A stretch of DNA of 64,000 nucleotides, from positions 3,601 to 67,600 of the forward strand of contig CAYPAX010000009.1 of the NCBI GenBank assembly GCA_964408735.1. Direction: 5' to 3'. The position numbers and the translations under genes were made by a program. The DNA comes from UBA7887 sp964408735. GTDB taxonomy: Bacteria > Pseudomonadota > Alphaproteobacteria > UBA7887. Position 1 is the first letter of the stretch; each line of letters opens with the position of its first letter. Of this stretch, positions 45,918 to 55,366 are shown piece after piece. The notes beneath the pieces are model-generated. The model had not been told where the DNA came from, ran no database searches, and worked only from the letters and a program-made list of their open reading frames with translations.

Positions 45918-46844
45918 ATGGATCGCCTTGCCGCCATGACGCTTTTCATGCGCGTCGCCGAAACCGGAAGCTTTTCCGAGGTCGGGCGTGAGTTCGGCTT
46001 GACCCAGCCGACGGTCAGCAAACAGGTCGCGGCGCTGGAGCGGTCCTTGGGCGCCCGCCTGCTTGCGCGTTCGACCAGGTCCGTTGCCCTGACCGAGGAC
46101 GGCGGGCGCTACTACGAGCGCTGTCGCGCCGTGGCCGAGGCAGTCGAACAGGCCGAGGCCAGCATCGGCCAGGCCGCCGCGCCCGCAGGCATGTTGCGGG
46201 TCAGCTGCCCCGTCTCTTTCGGGCAGGTGCAGCTGGCACCGCGCATACCCGCTTTGCTGAGCCGCTATCCGCGCCTCCAGGTGGACCTCAACATGTCCGA
46301 CCTGTTCGTCGATCTGGTCGAGGCCGGCGCCGACGTCGCCATCCGCATCGGCGAGCTCGGCGAGAGCGCCCTGGTGGCCCGCAGGATCGGGCTTACGCGC
46401 CGCCTCACGGTGGCCGCGCCGGGCTATCTCCACCGAGCCTCTGAGCCAAGCACGCCGGCCGACCTCTCGGACCATGACTGTATCGTCTTCACCCGGCTCG
46501 CCTCGGTCGACCGCTGGCGCTTCATCGGGCCTGGCGGCGAGCACACTGTGAAGGTGGCTGGCGGCTTGCGCGCAAGCAATGCCCTGGCAGTGCGCGAGGC
46601 CGTCATCGCGGGGGCCGGAATCGCCGTTCTGCCCGCCTGGCTGATCAGCGACGCGCTGGCCAGCGGCGCCTTGGTGGCAATCATGCCCGACTATCAACCC
46701 AAGCCCTTGCCGATGCATTTGCTGTTCCCCACAGCCAGGCCCCATCCGCTGCGCGTGCGCGCCTTCGCAGATTTCGTCCTGGACGCGTTTCGCGACGAGC
46801 CCTGGCTTGCCGCAACGCCCGCCGCCACGCTACAACCGGGGTGA
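45918..46844 (+). CDS. LysR-family transcriptional regulator
   Basis: The 308-residue regulator has an N-terminal winged helix-turn-helix (MDRLAAMTLFMRVAETGSF, then LTQPTVSKQVAALERSLGA) and a periplasmic-binding-fold effector domain from about residue 90 (GMLRVSCPVSFGQ). It resembles the common subgroup with the start MDRLxAMxLFxRV, whose members often control adjacent oxidoreductase genes. Its natural target would be the divergent DUF1330 gene, now broken. A palindrome upstream is a probable binding site. The stop overlaps the tsaE/phosphotransferase start as TGATG, so it may be co-transcribed with unrelated genes. Confidence 0.93.
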   Translation: MDRLAAMTLFMRVAETGSFSEVGREFGLTQPTVSKQVAALERSLGARLLARSTRSVALTEDGGRYYERCRAVAEAVEQAEASIGQAAAPAGMLRVSCPVSFGQVQLAPRIPALLSRYPRLQVDLNMSDLFVDLVEAGADVAIRIGELGESALVARRIGLTRRLTVAAPGYLHRASEPSTPADLSDHDCIVFTRLASVDRWRFIGPGGEHTVKVAGGLRASNALAVREAVIAGAGIAVLPAWLISDALASGALVAIMPDYQPKPLPMHLLFPTARPHPLRVRAFADFVLDAFRDEPWLAATPAATLQPG

Positions 46845-48238
46845 TGTATACGTCCCGCGAGATAGCCGACGAGACTGCTCTGGCCGCCTTCGCGGCGGAG
46901 ATCGCGGCCGAAGCGCGGGCCGGCGATCTGATCGCCTTGCGCGGACCCCTCGGGGTCGGCAAGACCACCTTCGCGCGGGCTTTCCTGCGCGCGCTCGGCT
47001 GCGATGAAGAGGTGCCAAGCCCCACCTTCACCCTTGTGCAGAGCTACGATCTCACGCCCTGCCCCGTCTGGCACTACGACCTCTACCGCCTGGAGCAGGC
47101 GGAAGAGCTGTGGGAGCTCGGCATCGAGGACGCCCTTGCCGAGGGGATCGTGCTGATGGAATGGCCGGAGCGGGCCGAGGGCCTGCTGCCCGAGGCTCGT
47201 ACCCTTATCGATATGCGTTTCGCCGAGCCCGGCCGTCGGCTGACATTGTGCCGGCGGCAGGCGCGCGCAGGGCTGATCGCGAACTTTCTGGAGGCCAACG
47301 GCTGGGGCGAAGCGCAGCGTGCACCGCTTGCCGGCGATGCCTCGTTCCGGCGCTATGAGCGCCTGCGGCTAAATGGCGAAGCCGCAGTGTTGATGGACGC
47401 GCCGCCGCCGGAGGATGTGACCCCTTTCGTCGATGTCGCGCGGCATTTGCGCAAAGCCGGCTATAGCGCTCCTGAGCTCATGGCGGTCGATACCGGGCCG
47501 GGCCTCGCCTTGCTCGAGGACCTGGGCGACGACACCTACAGCCGGGTGCTCGATGGCGGCGGCGAGCCTGCGCCGCTTTACGCTGCGGCGGTCGATCTCC
47601 TGGCAGACCTGCACGCCCACGCCCCCCCCGCCTGGCTCGCGCCCTATGACGAAGCGGCTTATCTCGCCGAGGCCGAACTGCTGCTCGACTGGTTCATGCC
47701 GGCAATGGACGCGGCGCCCGATGCGGCTGCGCGTGCGGCCTTTCACGACGCCTGGCGGGCCGCCCTGCCCCAGGCCGCCCTCGGCGCGCCGGTCACGGTG
47801 CTGCGCGACTACCATGCGGACAATCTGATGTGGCTGCCGGCGCGCGAGGGCCATGCCCGTGTCGGCCTGCTCGATTTCCAGGACGCCCTGGCGGGCTCGC
47901 CCGCCTATGACCTGGTCTCCCTGCTCGAAGACGCCCGCCGCGAGGTCTCGAATGATCTTGCCGAGGCCATGATCCAACGCTATCTCGCCGCCGCGCCGGA
48001 CCTCGACGCGGCAGCCTTTCGCGCCGCCTATGCCATCCTCGGCGGCCAGCGCAACACCAAGATCATCGGCATTTTCACGCGTCTTTGGCGGCGCGACGGC
48101 AAGCCCGCCTATCTCGCCATGATCCCCCATGTCTGGCGCCTGCTCGAAGGCGACCTCGGCCATCCCGCCTTGGCGGATGTCCGCGCCTGGTTCGACCGCC
48201 ACCTGCCGGCGCCGCTGAGGCGCGCACCGCAGCCATGA
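46844..48238 (+). CDS. Bifunctional TsaE ATPase / AmgK-like sugar kinase fusion
   Basis: The 464-residue protein joins two enzymes. Residues about 1-140 are TsaE, the ATPase of tRNA t6A synthesis, with Walker A GPLGVGKTTFARA and the downstream VWHYDLYRLE. Residues about 150-460 are an aminoglycoside-phosphotransferase-fold kinase of the AmgK type (GDASFRRYERL, catalytic DYHADNLMWL, metal site GLLDFQDAL), which phosphorylates N-acetylmuramic acid at C1 in cell-wall recycling. The next gene is the matching uridylyltransferase, supporting the second role. This fusion exists in other alphaproteobacteria. ATG 46844 was preferred over GTG 46841; it overlaps the LysR stop. Confidence 0.9.
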   Translation: MYTSREIADETALAAFAAEIAAEARAGDLIALRGPLGVGKTTFARAFLRALGCDEEVPSPTFTLVQSYDLTPCPVWHYDLYRLEQAEELWELGIEDALAEGIVLMEWPERAEGLLPEARTLIDMRFAEPGRRLTLCRRQARAGLIANFLEANGWGEAQRAPLAGDASFRRYERLRLNGEAAVLMDAPPPEDVTPFVDVARHLRKAGYSAPELMAVDTGPGLALLEDLGDDTYSRVLDGGGEPAPLYAAAVDLLADLHAHAPPAWLAPYDEAAYLAEAELLLDWFMPAMDAAPDAAARAAFHDAWRAALPQAALGAPVTVLRDYHADNLMWLPAREGHARVGLLDFQDALAGSPAYDLVSLLEDARREVSNDLAEAMIQRYLAAAPDLDAAAFRAAYAILGGQRNTKIIGIFTRLWRRDGKPAYLAMIPHVWRLLEGDLGHPALADVRAWFDRHLPAPLRRAPQP

Positions 48239-48951
48239 GCGTGATGCCGAAGACCGCGATGGTCCTGGCGGCGGGACGCGGCGAGCGCCTGCGCCCGATC
48301 ACCGACACCCTGCCCAAGCCTCTGGTGGTAGTCGACGGCGCGACCATGCTCGACCAGGCGCTGGACAGGGTCGCGGCCGCGGGGATCGAGCAAGCGGTCG
48401 TCAACTCCCATCACCTTGCCGAACGCATCCATGGGCACCTTGAGGGTCGCGAGACGCCGGCGATCACGATCAGCCACGAAACCGAATTGCTTGATACCGG
48501 CGGCGGCGTCGCCAACGCCCTTGGTCATCTCGGCGAGGCGCCCTTCTTCGTCCTCAACAGCGATGTGGTCATGCTCGACGGGCCCCAATCCGCCTTGTCG
48601 CGCCTGGCCGACGCCTGGTGCGACGAGCGCATGGACGCGCTGCTGCTGACCCACGCCACCGTGCGCGCCCATGGCTATTCGGGCCGGGGCGATTTCGTGC
48701 TGTCGCCGGATGGCGTGGTGCGGCGGCGGCGGGAAGGAGAGATCGCACCCTATCTGTTTACCGGCGTGCAAATCTTGCACCCGCGGCTCTTTGCCGGCTG
48801 CCCCGAGGGCGCCTTCTCGCTCAACCGGCTCTACGACAAGGCCGCCGAGGCCGGCCGCCTGCATGCCATCGTGCATGACGGCGAGTGGCTGCATGTGGGC
48901 ACGCCTGCGGCGCTAGAGACCGTCGAGCGAAGACTGGCGGAGATCCGCTGA
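48235..48951 (+). CDS. murU: MurNAc-1-phosphate uridylyltransferase MurU-type nucleotidyltransferase
   Basis: The 238-residue sugar-nucleotidyltransferase has the nucleotide-binding MVLAAGRGERLRPITDTLPKP signature split over residues about 9-29, VVNSHHLAERI, FVLNSDVVMLDG (metal Asp) and WLHVGTPAALE at the end. Together with the AmgK-like kinase encoded just upstream (ATGA overlap at 48235-48238) it would make UDP-MurNAc from recycled MurNAc, bypassing MurA/MurB and giving fosfomycin tolerance in bacteria studied. A mannose-1-phosphate guanylyltransferase activity is the main alternative from sequence alone. Confidence 0.85.
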   Translation: MSVMPKTAMVLAAGRGERLRPITDTLPKPLVVVDGATMLDQALDRVAAAGIEQAVVNSHHLAERIHGHLEGRETPAITISHETELLDTGGGVANALGHLGEAPFFVLNSDVVMLDGPQSALSRLADAWCDERMDALLLTHATVRAHGYSGRGDFVLSPDGVVRRRREGEIAPYLFTGVQILHPRLFAGCPEGAFSLNRLYDKAAEAGRLHAIVHDGEWLHVGTPAALETVERRLAEIR

Positions 48952-48953
48952 GC

Positions 48954-51881
48954 ATGGCCGGGCCGGGAAACATATTCACGATCTCCCCCGGCGTCTCCTT
49001 TGTCGATGCCCTGGCCGAGGGCGTGCTCGCCGAACATGGCGCCACGCCTCTGGGCTTGAGCGGCGTTACCATTCTGCTGCCCACGCGGCGCGCCGTGCGC
49101 AGCCTGCGCGAGGCCTTTCTGCGCCGCAGCGCGGCGCCGATGCTGCTGCCGGCCATGCGTGCCATTGGCGATGTCGACGAAGACGAGCTGGCCCTCGGCG
49201 AGGACGATGCCGCCGGCGCCGCGGCACTCGACTGCCCGCCTGCGATCGGCGATCTCGAACGGCAATTGCTGCTGGCGCAACTGATCCGCCAATGGGAGGC
49301 GGGACGGGCCGGCGCCCGCTCCAACCAGGGCCAGGCGGTGCGCCTTGCCGGCGAGCTTGCCCGCCTGATCGACCAGGTGCAGACCGCGCGCCTCGACTTT
49401 GCCGGCCTGGAAACATTGGTCGAAGGCGACCTTGCCGAACATTGGCAGCAGACGCTGCGCTTCCTGCAGATCGTCACCGAGGCCTGGCCGAGCCTGCTCG
49501 CGAGCCGCCACGGCATCGACCCGGCCGAGCGCCGCAATCGCATGCTCGGAGCGCTGACCGCTCACTGGCAGGAGAGCCCGCCCGAGGGGCCGGTCATCGC
49601 CGCCGGCTCCACCGGCAGTGTGCCCGCCACCGCCGACCTGCTGGCCGTGGTCGCCGGCCTGCCCCGGGGCGTCGTCATCCTGCCCGGGCTCGACAGCGGC
49701 CTGGACGATGACAGCTGGGCCGCGCTCGGCGAGACCCACCCGCAGTTCGGCATGGCGCAACTGCTCGAGCGCCTGGACGTGGCACGCGAAGACGTTCTGG
49801 CCTGGGGTGGCGAGGGCGATGATGCGCGTCTGGCGCTGGCGCGGGAGGTCATGCGGCCCGAGGCCACCGCCCATGCCTGGGCCGATCTCGGCCATCTCGA
49901 TGCGGCAGCGGCAAGCGGTGGACTCAGCCGTATCGAATGCGACGATTCCCGCGCCGAGGCCGGGGTCATCGCCCTGCTCATGCGCGAAACCTTGGAAGAG
50001 CCGGGCCGCACCGCTGCCCTGGTCACGCCCGACCGCGATCTTGCCCGCCGCGTCCGTGCCGAGCTTGGCCGCTGGGACATCGCCGTGGACGATTCCGCCG
50101 GCCGGCCGCTCGCCGAGACCATGCCCGGCACTTTCCTGCGCCTGAGCCTCGACGCCCTGCAGGAGGACCTGGCACCGGTGCCCCTGCTCTCCCTGCTCAA
50201 GCACCCCTTGGCAGCCGGTGGCGAGCAACGTGCCGCCGTCCGTGCCCGGGCGCGCCAGCTCGAGCGCGCCTGCCTGCGCGGACCGCGGCCGGGCCCGGGA
50301 TTTGCCGGCTTGCGTCGCGCGCTCGGCAAGCACAAGGATCTGCGCGATTGGCTCAAACCTCTCGAAGAGGCGGCGACACCCCTGCTACGCCGGCTCCGCC
50401 GCAAGCGCCCGGTCGCCCTTGCCGACCTGGTGCGCGACCATCTCGCCTTTGCCGAATGGCTGGCAAGCGACGACACCCTGTGGCAGGGCGAGGCCGGCAG
50501 CGCGGCGGCGGCGCTTTTCGAGCAGATGCTGGCCGCGGCCGAAGGCCTGCAGCCCATTGCAGCGGCCGAATACCCGGCGCTTTTGGAAGCCTTGCTGGCC
50601 CGCGCGGTGGTGCGTCCGCGCGCGGGCGTGCATCCGCGCCTCGCCATCTGGGGACCGCTGGAGGCGCGCCTGCAACATGCCGACCGCATCATTCTCGGCG
50701 GCCTGGTCGAAGCCAGCTGGCCGGGCGAGGTCGCCGCCGATCCCTGGTTGAGCCGGCCCATGCGCCGCGCCTTCGGCCTGCCCCTGCCCGAGCGCGCCGT
50801 CGGCCTCGCCGCGCATGATTTCGCGCAGCTCTTTTGCGCGCCGGAAGTGGTGCTGACCCATGCCAAGAAGTCCGAGGGCACGCCGACGGTTCCCTCGCGC
50901 TGGCTGGTGCGCCTCGACACCGTGATCGAAGGCGCGGGCGGCGCCGAACATCTGCGCCAACCCATATGGATGCAGTGGCACTCGGCGCTCGACGCACCGG
51001 AAGGACCGCCGCGCCCCCTGCCGCCGCCGGAGCCACGGCCCCCGGTCGCAGCGCGCCCGAGGGTGCTGTCCGTGACCCGCATCGAGCGCTGGATGCGCGA
51101 TCCCTACGATATCTTCGCCCGCCATATCCTTGGCCTGCATCCCCTCGACCCCATCGATGCGGCCTTGGGGCCGGCCCAGTTCGGCCAGTACATCCATCAC
51201 GCCCTGCACGAATTCGTTAGCGAGGTAAGCGGCCCCCTGCCCACGGACGCGGCGGAGCGCTTGCTGGAGATCGGGCGGCGCGCCATGGCCGAGGCGGAGG
51301 TCTATCCCGGGCTCTGGGCCTTCCTCTGGCCGCGCTTCGAGCGCATCGCGGACTGGTTCCTGGCCCGGGAAGGCGAGCGCCGGGCCGCGGGTCTGATCAG
51401 CCATACGGAAATCAAGGGCCACCTGGAGCTTGCCGCGGTGGCGCCCTTTACCGTCAGCGCCATTGCGGATCGTATCGATATCGATACGGCCGGTGCAGCC
51501 CATATCATCGACTACAAGACCGGCGGCGTGCCGAGCGAGACGGAGGTCGTCGCGGGCTTTGCGCCGCAACTGCCCCTGGAGGCCGCGATCGCCCTTGCCG
51601 GCGGTTTTCCCGGCCTCAGCGTCGGTGGCCTCGGCCCGCTCTCCTATTGGCGCCTCGGCAGCGGAGGCGATGCCGGCGAGATCCGCAACCTCAAGAGCGA
51701 GGCGTCGGAGCTCGCGGCGGAGGCGCTGGCCGGCCTGGCCGAGCTGGTCGCCGCCTTCGACCGCGCAGACACGCCTTATGTCGCGCGGCCGACACCCGCC
51801 GCGGCGCCCCGCTATAGCGACTACGAGCATCTGGCCCGGATCGGCGAATGGTCCGCCGTCGAGCGTGAGGCCTGGCCATGA
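48954..51881 (+). CDS. addB: Double-strand break repair protein AddB
   Basis: The 975-residue nuclease/helicase-like subunit of the AddAB complex resects DNA double-strand breaks for RecA. The N-terminus is TILLPTRRAVRSLREAF, the middle contains IWGPLEARLQHADRIILGG, and the C-terminal nuclease has the PD-(D/E)xK-type motif IIDYKTGGVP. The C-terminal four-Cys iron-sulfur clamp known in Bacillus AddB is not visible (the end reads IGEWSAVEREAWP), consistent with the alphaproteobacterial branch of the family. ATG 48954 lies 2 nt after the murU stop, and addA starts inside the addB stop (ATGA). Confidence 0.93.
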   Translation: MAGPGNIFTISPGVSFVDALAEGVLAEHGATPLGLSGVTILLPTRRAVRSLREAFLRRSAAPMLLPAMRAIGDVDEDELALGEDDAAGAAALDCPPAIGDLERQLLLAQLIRQWEAGRAGARSNQGQAVRLAGELARLIDQVQTARLDFAGLETLVEGDLAEHWQQTLRFLQIVTEAWPSLLASRHGIDPAERRNRMLGALTAHWQESPPEGPVIAAGSTGSVPATADLLAVVAGLPRGVVILPGLDSGLDDDSWAALGETHPQFGMAQLLERLDVAREDVLAWGGEGDDARLALAREVMRPEATAHAWADLGHLDAAAASGGLSRIECDDSRAEAGVIALLMRETLEEPGRTAALVTPDRDLARRVRAELGRWDIAVDDSAGRPLAETMPGTFLRLSLDALQEDLAPVPLLSLLKHPLAAGGEQRAAVRARARQLERACLRGPRPGPGFAGLRRALGKHKDLRDWLKPLEEAATPLLRRLRRKRPVALADLVRDHLAFAEWLASDDTLWQGEAGSAAAALFEQMLAAAEGLQPIAAAEYPALLEALLARAVVRPRAGVHPRLAIWGPLEARLQHADRIILGGLVEASWPGEVAADPWLSRPMRRAFGLPLPERAVGLAAHDFAQLFCAPEVVLTHAKKSEGTPTVPSRWLVRLDTVIEGAGGAEHLRQPIWMQWHSALDAPEGPPRPLPPPEPRPPVAARPRVLSVTRIERWMRDPYDIFARHILGLHPLDPIDAALGPAQFGQYIHHALHEFVSEVSGPLPTDAAERLLEIGRRAMAEAEVYPGLWAFLWPRFERIADWFLAREGERRAAGLISHTEIKGHLELAAVAPFTVSAIADRIDIDTAGAAHIIDYKTGGVPSETEVVAGFAPQLPLEAAIALAGGFPGLSVGGLGPLSYWRLGSGGDAGEIRNLKSEASELAAEALAGLAELVAAFDRADTPYVARPTPAAAPRYSDYEHLARIGEWSAVEREAWP

Positions 51882-54800
51882 GCGAAAGCATCGCCCGCGC
51901 CGACGCCGCCCAGCGCACCGCCTCCGATCCCGCCGCCTCGGTCTGGGTGGCGGCCTCGGCCGGCACCGGCAAGACCAAGGTGCTCACCGACCGCGTGCTG
52001 CGCCTGATGCTCGGCGGCGAGGAGCCAGCGACACCGCCCAACCGCATCCTCTGCCTCACCTTCACCAAGGCGGCGGCGGCCGAGATGGCCAACCGGCTCG
52101 CCCTCAGGCTGGGCCGCTGGGCGACCATGTCGGCGGCCGATCTCGAAGCGGAACTCGCTGAGTTGACCGGCAACGACCCATCGCCGGAGGCGATCGAGCG
52201 TGCCCGGCGCCTGCTTGCCGCGGTGCTGGAGACGCCCGGCGGCATGCGCATCCAGACCATCCATGCCTTCTGCCAGGCGCTGCTGGCGCGCTTTCCGCTC
52301 GAAGCCGGCGTGCCGCCGCATTTCGAGGTGGTCGACGAGCGCTCGGCGGAAGAGCTGCTCGGCACCGCGCGCGAGGAGTTGATCGCGCGCATCGATCCGG
52401 ACGGCGGCGATGCCATGGCCCGGGCGCTCGACGTGATCACCCGCAACGTGCACGAGACGCGCCTTGCCGACCTGCTGGCAGAGCTGACCCGCGAACGTGG
52501 CCGCCTGGCGCGCCTGCGCCTCGCCCAGGGCGGTCTCGGCGGCCTGCTGGCGAGCCTGCGCCAGCGCCTCGGCCTGGAACTCGGCGAAACAACGGAGAGC
52601 CTGCTCGCCGAAGCCTGTACCGATGATGCCTTCGATCGCGAGGCCTTGCGCGCCGCCGCTTTGGCTCTCGGCGAAGGATCGGCCACGGATGCCGAGCGCG
52701 GCACGATCATCGCCGACTGGCTGGCACTCGCCGACGCCGAGGCGCGATACGAGCAATTGTCCGACTACCGGTCCGCCTTCTTCACCAAGAGCGGAAACCT
52801 GAGAGCGAAGCTTCTCACCAAGAAAGTGGACGCTGCTGCCGAAGAGCCGTTGATCGCGGAGGCGACACGCTTGCTGGCGCTAGATGCGCGCATGCGCAGC
52901 GCCACCGTCGCCGAGACGACGAAAGCCATCCTGACTTTCGCCGGCGCCCTGCTCGAAGCCTATGACGGGCACAAGAGGGCGCATAACTGGCTGGATTACG
53001 ACGACCTGGTTCTGCGCACGCGGGCGCTTCTGGCGGCAGGCTCCGGCCGCGCCGCCTGGGTGCTCTACAAGCTCGACGGCGGGCTCGACCATATCCTGGT
53101 CGACGAGGCCCAGGACACCAATCCGGACCAGTGGGCCGTGGTCGAGGCGCTGGCGGAAGAGTTCTTCGCCGGTGCCGGCGCCCGCGAGGTGCCACGCACC
53201 ATCTTCGGCGTCGGCGACGCCAAGCAGTCGATCTACGGCTTCCAGCGCGCCGATCCACGGATATTCGCCGGCGTTCGAGAGGATTTCCGCGCCCGCGTCC
53301 AAGGGGCGGAGCGCGATTGGCAGCAAGTGCCCCTCGATGTCTCCTTCCGCTCGACCACCGCCGTTCTCCAGGCCGTCGACGACGTTTTCGCCGACGAAGC
53401 GGCGCGCGACGGCCTGCTGTTCGGCGAAAGCGACATCGCGCACGAATCCGCGCGCCTCGGCCAGGCGGGCCTGGTCGAGCTTTGGGCGCCGGTCGAAGCC
53501 GAGGCCGAAGATGCGCCGGTGCCCTGGAAGCCGCCGGTCGAGCGTGGTGAGGCGGAAAGCCCGCAAGGCCGCTTCGCCGATATCCTGGCCCGACGCATCG
53601 CCGAGATGTGCGGCGGCGGCGAGCGGCTCGAGTCCTACGGCCGTGCCGTCGAGCCGGGCGACATCATGGTGCTGGTGCGCCGGCGCAACGCCTTCATGGA
53701 CGAACTGGTGCGCCGGCTCAAGGAGCGCGACGTGCCCGTCGCCGGCATCGACCGGCTGGTGCTGACCGACCACATCGCGGTGATGGACCTGCTCTCCCTC
53801 GGCCGCTTCCTGCTGCTGCCCGATGACGACCTCAGCCTGGCCGAGACCCTGAAAAGCCCCATGTTCGGCCTCGACGACGACGATCTGTTCTCGCTCGCCT
53901 ATGGCCGCGGCGAGCGCAGCCTGTGGCGGGTGCTGCAAGGGCGCCGGAACCTCAAGGCAAGCTGGGGCGTGGCGGTGCACACCTTGTCGGGCCTGTTGGC
54001 CAAGGCCGACCAGGTGACGCCCTATGAGCTTTTTGCCGAAGCCCTGAGCCGCAACAACGGCCGCCGGGCCATTCTCGCCCGCCTCGGGCCTGAGGCCATG
54101 GACCCGCTCGACGAGCTGCTGGCCCAGGCCTTGGCCTACGAGCGCGCGCACTTGCCGAGCCTGCAGGGCTTTCTGCATTGGCTCGATGCCGGCGACGTGG
54201 TGGTCAAGCGCGACCTCGATGTCGGCGGCGGCGGGGCGGTCAGGGTGATGACCGTGCACGGCGCCAAGGGCCTGGAAGCGCCCATCGTCTTCCTGCCCGA
54301 CAGCCTGCAAGTGCCCGGCCACCCGCCCATGCTGGCCTGGGATCCCGAGGACGAGGGCGTGCTGTGGCCGCCCTCGGCAGCGCAGCGGGACGAGCTCTCT
54401 CAGGCCTGGATCGACGAAGCCAAGCGCCGCGACATGGAGGAATATCGCCGCCTGCTCTATGTCGCCATGACCCGCGCCGCCGACCGCCTCTATGTCTGCG
54501 GCTGGCGCGGCCGGCGCAAGGCGCCAGACGACTGCTGGTATCACCTGGTACGCGCCGGTCTCGAAGAGCTGGGCGAAGCCATCGGCGATGGCGAGCCTGG
54601 GACGCCGATCCTGCGCCATCAGGTCAACCAGGCAGAAAAACCCGATAAGGTCTCGCGCCCGAGCGACGAGCCGCTGGCCACGCAAGCGCCGGACTGGACA
54701 CGCTATCCGCCACCGCCCGAGCCGAAACCGCCGGTGCCCCTGGTGCCGTCGGCGATGCTGGCGGAGGAGCCGCCCGCCCGCTCGCCGCTTTCGCCGGAGG

Positions 54801-55309
54801 CCGGTGCCGCGGCGGAGCGCGGCCGCCTGATCCACCGCCTGCTGCAAAGCCTGCCCGACCTGGCGCCGGCGGAGCGGGCCGAGGCCTGCCGGCGCTTTCT
54901 CGCCCGGCCCGGCCTCGCCCTGGCCGCAGATGCCCGCGAGGAGATCGCCACAGCCGCACTTGCCGTCATGGAGAGCCCTGATTTTGCAGCGGTCTTTGCG
55001 CCCGGAAGCCGGGCCGAGGTACCCATTGCCGGTGCCCTGCCGGATCGCGGCGCGATTCTGTCGGGCCAGATCGACCGGCTGGCCGTAACGGGCGATTCGG
55101 TGCTCGCCGTCGATTACAAGACCGGCCGCGGCGCGCCGGACCGACCGGACAGCGTGCCCGTCCCCTATTTGCGCCAAATGGCGGCCTACCGGGCCGGATT
55201 GCGGCTGATATACCCCACCCACCAGGTGCGCTGCGCCCTCTTGTGGACCGAGCAACCGGCCTTGATGGCGCTGCCCGACGCATTGCTCGATACGCACGCG
55301 CCCGCTTGA
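51878..55309 (+). CDS. addA: Double-strand break repair helicase AddA
   Basis: The 1143-residue UvrD-type helicase with C-terminal nuclease is the motor of AddAB. Helicase motifs in order are the Walker A site in AASAGTGKTKVLTDR, LTFTKAAAAEMANRL, Walker B HILVDEAQDTNPDQW, VFRSTTAV-like DVSFRSTTAV, VMTVHGAKGLEAPIVFLPD and LYVAMTRAADRLYVCG. The nuclease motif is VLAVDYKTGRG near the C-terminus. The start overlaps the addB stop by 4 nt. The stop codon lies inside the trxA promoter. Confidence 0.95.
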   Translation: MSESIARADAAQRTASDPAASVWVAASAGTGKTKVLTDRVLRLMLGGEEPATPPNRILCLTFTKAAAAEMANRLALRLGRWATMSAADLEAELAELTGNDPSPEAIERARRLLAAVLETPGGMRIQTIHAFCQALLARFPLEAGVPPHFEVVDERSAEELLGTAREELIARIDPDGGDAMARALDVITRNVHETRLADLLAELTRERGRLARLRLAQGGLGGLLASLRQRLGLELGETTESLLAEACTDDAFDREALRAAALALGEGSATDAERGTIIADWLALADAEARYEQLSDYRSAFFTKSGNLRAKLLTKKVDAAAEEPLIAEATRLLALDARMRSATVAETTKAILTFAGALLEAYDGHKRAHNWLDYDDLVLRTRALLAAGSGRAAWVLYKLDGGLDHILVDEAQDTNPDQWAVVEALAEEFFAGAGAREVPRTIFGVGDAKQSIYGFQRADPRIFAGVREDFRARVQGAERDWQQVPLDVSFRSTTAVLQAVDDVFADEAARDGLLFGESDIAHESARLGQAGLVELWAPVEAEAEDAPVPWKPPVERGEAESPQGRFADILARRIAEMCGGGERLESYGRAVEPGDIMVLVRRRNAFMDELVRRLKERDVPVAGIDRLVLTDHIAVMDLLSLGRFLLLPDDDLSLAETLKSPMFGLDDDDLFSLAYGRGERSLWRVLQGRRNLKASWGVAVHTLSGLLAKADQVTPYELFAEALSRNNGRRAILARLGPEAMDPLDELLAQALAYERAHLPSLQGFLHWLDAGDVVVKRDLDVGGGGAVRVMTVHGAKGLEAPIVFLPDSLQVPGHPPMLAWDPEDEGVLWPPSAAQRDELSQAWIDEAKRRDMEEYRRLLYVAMTRAADRLYVCGWRGRRKAPDDCWYHLVRAGLEELGEAIGDGEPGTPILRHQVNQAEKPDKVSRPSDEPLATQAPDWTRYPPPPEPKPPVPLVPSAMLAEEPPARSPLSPEAGAAAERGRLIHRLLQSLPDLAPAERAEACRRFLARPGLALAADAREEIATAALAVMESPDFAAVFAPGSRAEVPIAGALPDRGAILSGQIDRLAVTGDSVLAVDYKTGRGAPDRPDSVPVPYLRQMAAYRAGLRLIYPTHQVRCALLWTEQPALMALPDALLDTHAPA

Positions 55310-55334
55310 CGTGCCGCCGGGCGGTACCTACATT
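55306..55334 (+). promoter_or_regulatory. Strong sigma-70-like promoter of trxA
   Basis: TTGACG (55306-55311) and TACATT (55329-55334) are separated by 17 nt, the ideal spacing, and trxA ATG follows 33 nt later with AGGAG as ribosome site. The -35 hexamer contains the addA stop TGA, so trxA can be transcribed independently of the addBA transcript. Confidence 0.6.
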
Positions 55335-55366
55335 TTCGCTTCGACAGCTGGGTTCAGGAGCATTTT

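Noticed and set aside
49562..51082. Ser/Arg-rich open frame antisense to addB
   Set aside because: Its composition is that of a GC-rich shadow frame and addB motifs are clear on the plus strand.
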